Below, in pieces: positions 61,280-64,000 of a stretch of 64,000 nucleotides of DNA. Positions within the stretch are counted from its first letter, which is position 1. The number at the start of each line of letters is the position of its first letter. Location: NCBI GenBank assembly GCA_949752745.1, contig OX457026.1, forward strand, positions 30,628,116 to 30,692,115, read 5' to 3'. The position numbers were made by a program, and so were the translations under genes. Under the pieces are notes generated by a model, which did not search any database, was not told the origin of the DNA, and was given only the letters and a program-made list of their open reading frames with translations. The DNA comes from Protula sp. h YS-2021 (Eukaryota; Annelida; Polychaeta; Sabellida; Serpulidae).

Positions 61280-61360
61280 CCAAACTTGTTGAACCAAGCT
61301 ATGATATTTTGGCATCAAAGCTGGCAGGTTTGGGAGATAAGCGCTGTGATGTGATTACAA
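61280..61360 (+). CDS. Candidate exon A of an unrecognised gene
   Basis: An 81-nt stretch bounded by TTATTTCTTTCCGAAAATGGGCAG on the left and the consensus donor ACAA|GTAAGTG on the right. The open frame reads KLVEPSYDILASKLAGLGDK and ends RCDVIT, a balanced, non-repetitive peptide in a region otherwise dominated by AT-rich DNA. It enters and leaves in phase 1. The exact start is uncertain: the frame stays open upstream through the ATT microsatellite, and the acceptor is only fair. It joins in phase to the long exon at about 61,850. No known domain is recognised. Confidence 0.4.
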
Positions 61361-61851
61361 GTAAGTGCGGAAAGCCTTCACACTTCGCTCCACCAGATAA
61401 CGCGAATAGACGCGGATATCTACTTTATAGGCAATTTACCAAGTGGATGGACAAAGGTATTGTGCCCAATGAGTAACGCTGTTTTTAAAACCCGCACTGC
61501 TGAAAATCAAGAAGTTGTAAATCGGAGATATTTGGGTGTTCTGTTTAAGGTACAGGCTCTTTGGTGTACTGGACTTTTATAATGTTTTAGTGGATCAACT
61601 CAAAAGCAGGTTGTAGGAAAGTCTCCTTTGTGTTAATAGCGGAGCTTTTTGAAGATTAACCTAACGGGATAGTCACTGAAAGTAGAGAGCAAATATGGTT
61701 GATCTTTTTTTATTAAATTGTTTTAAAACAAAGTAAAATGATCTTGAAAGGGATTGCATGAAAGGCTTAATCAATGCGACTTGTCGCCTACCACCTAATA
61801 AAAACGACAATTTAAATTCTTGATCTGTGAGTGAAGGTAGATTAGCCACAG

Positions 61852-62417
61852 AACAAATACGTAAGAAAATAACAGAACATTTAGTGCGTTTCAAAGAGGT
61901 GTACGTAGCCCGAGGGCAACTGGAGGCAAAATCCGCTAATTCTCGCATGTCCACACCACATGGAGTTCTGCCAATAAATATGGGTTGTAAAGAGAAAACG
62001 GTCTTTTTCAAACACATGGGGTCAGAGTTAGATCAGTTATTTGAAAGCCTAACTTTTTTTAACAATGAGAGTGTCCTTTCTGGGTGTGATACAAGCATGG
62101 AATTTGACTCCGATTATAATACAAATACAGAGAGTAGTTCTGGGTCTCCAGAAATGACCACAATTTCTAGGTCACGGACAACGAATTCGCTCCATAAACT
62201 TCGTTCTGAGAATGAGCGAAATAAAACAAAACCTTATTACGGCAAGTTGTACGAACCGGCCGGAAGTTTTTTCTGGAACCCACGTCGTCAGGAGGGGCCT
62301 TCAACACACAGGTCGGAGACTAGCATATTTAACAGACATTTACCAGGACCAAATAATGAAGGATTATTATTAGTAGGAGATGAATCTACAAACCTCAGTT
62401 CTGCACCTGCCAGACAG
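61852..62417 (+). CDS. Candidate exon B, 188 codons, unrecognised Ser/Thr/Asn-rich protein
   Basis: The longest non-repetitive ORF in the window (open 61,824-62,489). Upstream in-frame starts are only GTG, so an exon start is more likely than a translation start. Two acceptor-like sites, ATTAG (exon from 61,846) and CCACAG (from 61,852), both keep phase 1 and both join exon A in frame. The right end has the strong donor CCAGACAG|GTAAGG. Residues run from a charged N-terminal part (IRKKITEHLVRFKEVYVARG) through ELDQLFESLTFF to a Ser/Thr/Asn-rich, probably disordered part, then KPYYGKLYEPAGSFFWNPRR. I see no signal peptide, membrane segment or known domain. If the donor is not used, the frame stops at 62,487-62,489 and an AATAAA lies at 62,524. 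Confidence 0.5.
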
Positions 62418-62981
62418 GTAAGGGAGTTTCAGTTCAAGGAATTAAGGCGACTTTTTCTGTTTCAGCATGGTAAAATATTTATAGAATAGTAAAAATGATG
62501 GGGAGATGCAGTGGCAAAGCGTAAATAAAAGTAAAAACTGAAACGAATTCTGGCCATTTCGAAAATTAAAATTCAGAATAAAAACACGTGAATTAAGAAT
62601 TTGCATTCTTGACCTATTTCTACAATTAGAATATTTGGGCGGACTGACGAGTCAGTCAGACTGCTTTTTCTTCCTGAGGGCACAATCCAGCTCAAAATTT
62701 CAAGCTACTTTAAGATACATTTGAAGGGTAATTTCTAAAATCACATTTTGGTTTGTCTCCTCCCAAAAAATCAATATTAGAAAAACAAATGACTTTTTGT
62801 TTAACCTAATGAAAATGAAAATCTATTGATAACTTTAAAAAAATATTAAAAAATAAGAGTACATTTTAAAAATGGCGTTTGAGTGAGATATTTCCCTTTA
62901 AAACACTTGTAAGTGCAGGAAGTAACTAGCTTGAACTTTGTGCTGTTTTTGAAAATAACGTCATGTGTCTTTATTTAACAG

Positions 62982-63074
62982 ATGTCACAATCACGTATCG
63001 TGTTAACATTAGAGGGTTTTAACTTAAAATCGAAAGCAATACTGGCCTTAGTGGGTTTTATAAACTTGAAGTAA
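62982..63074 (+). CDS. Candidate terminal exon C with stop codon
   Basis: Preceded by a good acceptor (TGTGTCTTTATTTAACAG). It is open in phase 0, which matches the phase 0 donor of exon B, for 30 codons (MSQSRIVLTLEGFNLKSKAI then LALVGFINLK) to a TAA at 63,072. AATAAA follows at 63,132, about 60 nt after the stop. The 564-nt gap to exon B would be an ordinary intron. A short coding tail like this could still arise by chance. Confidence 0.35.
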   Translation: MSQSRIVLTLEGFNLKSKAILALVGFINLK

Positions 63075-63131
63075 TCAAGAATACAGCTCGGCTTGCTTTG
63101 CGTACTTGGTTTTGATGTTGTCAAATCTAAA

Positions 63132-63137
63132 AATAAA
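63132..63137 (+). promoter_or_regulatory. Possible polyadenylation signal
   Basis: AATAAA about 60 nt downstream of the putative stop at 63,074. The hexamer is frequent by chance in AT-rich DNA; it counts only because of its position. Confidence 0.3.
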
Positions 63138-63139
63138 CA

Positions 63140-64000
63140 GCTACCCGTAAAGAAATTAAAACTGGGATAGGAAATCGCAATTTTTTCTTTCTCACCTTCA
63201 CTGAACGAAAAATTGATTGTTGAATCGTTCTTTTAAAAAATTGTCCACAAAGAAGGTAATAATTACACTTTTTACAATTATATAAATTAAAAAAGGAATT
63301 TTTAAAAACAAAAAGTAAAAGATGTAAATGTAAAAACGCAAAACGATTTAAAAATTGGTTCAAGGAAATTTCCTAGAAATACAAAAAAGTCAGTTAATTA
63401 TTGGCATATGTCTATTGAATGAACTTGAGTCACTTTAGATAGCCATCTTTATTAAATACCAGACCCAAGACACCAATAACCACTTCCGCATTATCTAAAT
63501 ATTTTCTTATTTATTCGCAAACTACTAGAGTATTGTCTAAAGAAATAAAGTGCGTTTTTTATCCCCGCTTATCATGACTTTGTAGACTTCCGGGTCAGAT
63601 TATAAAGATATAAAATTGCCTATTAGTAATACCTGTGGGTGTACATTTTATAGATACCATTTATGTCTACCTTTATGATGAATTGAGATAAAGACACTAA
63701 TTTAACCGACATTATTGGTTTCTTATACGATAACGTGTATCTGAGTTTTTTTTTACACAGTGACTTCTTAGTTCCTAGGCAATCTTTGCAGCTGACCAAT
63801 GTCAACCAATTCCCAGACACAGAATTCATAAAAAATTTCAGCATTTGAATGTCTTTTTAAACTTCCAGTTTAAATAACAATTCTAAACTTTTATAAATAT
63901 TACACAGTAACGTAATTTGGGTGCACAGGCGGCTCTAAAAAATCCACAGAGGTGTCCTATTGAAAGCCATCCTATTTGAACACCCAAAACGCAACAGGTC
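63140..64000. other. AT-rich flank, no gene recognised
   Basis: Short ORFs on the minus strand (63127-63363, 63623-63844) are Lys/Phe/Leu-rich as expected from AT-rich DNA and have no domains. Nothing else is supported. Confidence 0.4.

Noticed and set aside
1..64000. Autonomous transposon genes (reverse transcriptase, transposase, Rep/helicase)
   Set aside because: No ORF shows recognisable motifs of these enzymes and none is long enough. Only short, non-autonomous remnants are supported.

Overview
This 64-kb window is eukaryotic nuclear DNA, almost certainly from an animal and most likely an invertebrate. It shows no bacterial-style gene packing, no long ORFs and no ribosome binding sites, but it is rich in satellites, minisatellites, microsatellites and small mobile-element remnants. 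I cannot name the species from the sequence.

Layout. (1) 1-31,660: a head-to-tail array of an AT-rich satellite, about 54.6 monomers of about 580 bp, still running at the left edge of the window. It contains recent multi-monomer duplications and variants confined to parts of the array. (2) 31,661-34,060: the decayed edge of the array. Monomers here are divergent, have an internal ~41-bp subrepeat expanded, and keep a block that the amplified 580-bp form lacks. (3) 34,200-37,110: a hairpin, a short GTAC/GTAT microsatellite and a long decayed tandem of ~120-165-bp units passing into ~131-bp units, followed by 51-bp and 60-bp tandems. The layout resembles non-autonomous Helitron-associated elements of invertebrates. 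Relatives of its parts lie at about 38.2 and 49.05 kb. (4) 37.5-49.4 kb: mixed intergenic DNA with many small tandem repeats (54, 22, 56/57, 128, 16, 40 and 148 bp), a 114-bp element with inverted ends and a perfect 6-bp target duplication, tRNA-like remnants and a few weak exon-like stretches. (5) 49.5-54.87 kb: a C-rich minisatellite (~19 bp) inside a recent ~2.24-kb tandem duplication. (6) 54.9-59.3 kb: AT-rich DNA with direct duplications, a perfect 14-bp hairpin and an element carrying 101-bp repeats. (7) 60.6-63.1 kb, + strand: the best protein-coding candidate, with at least three exons in consistent splice phase, a stop codon and a downstream AATAAA. I do not recognise the protein.

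No complete gene of known function, rRNA, intact tRNA, CRISPR array or transposase/reverse transcriptase ORF could be supported. Most longer ORFs are by-products of tandem repeats whose unit has no stop codon in some or all frames. The main biological content is satellite evolution: local homogenisation, dimer-block duplication and fossil monomers at the array edge.
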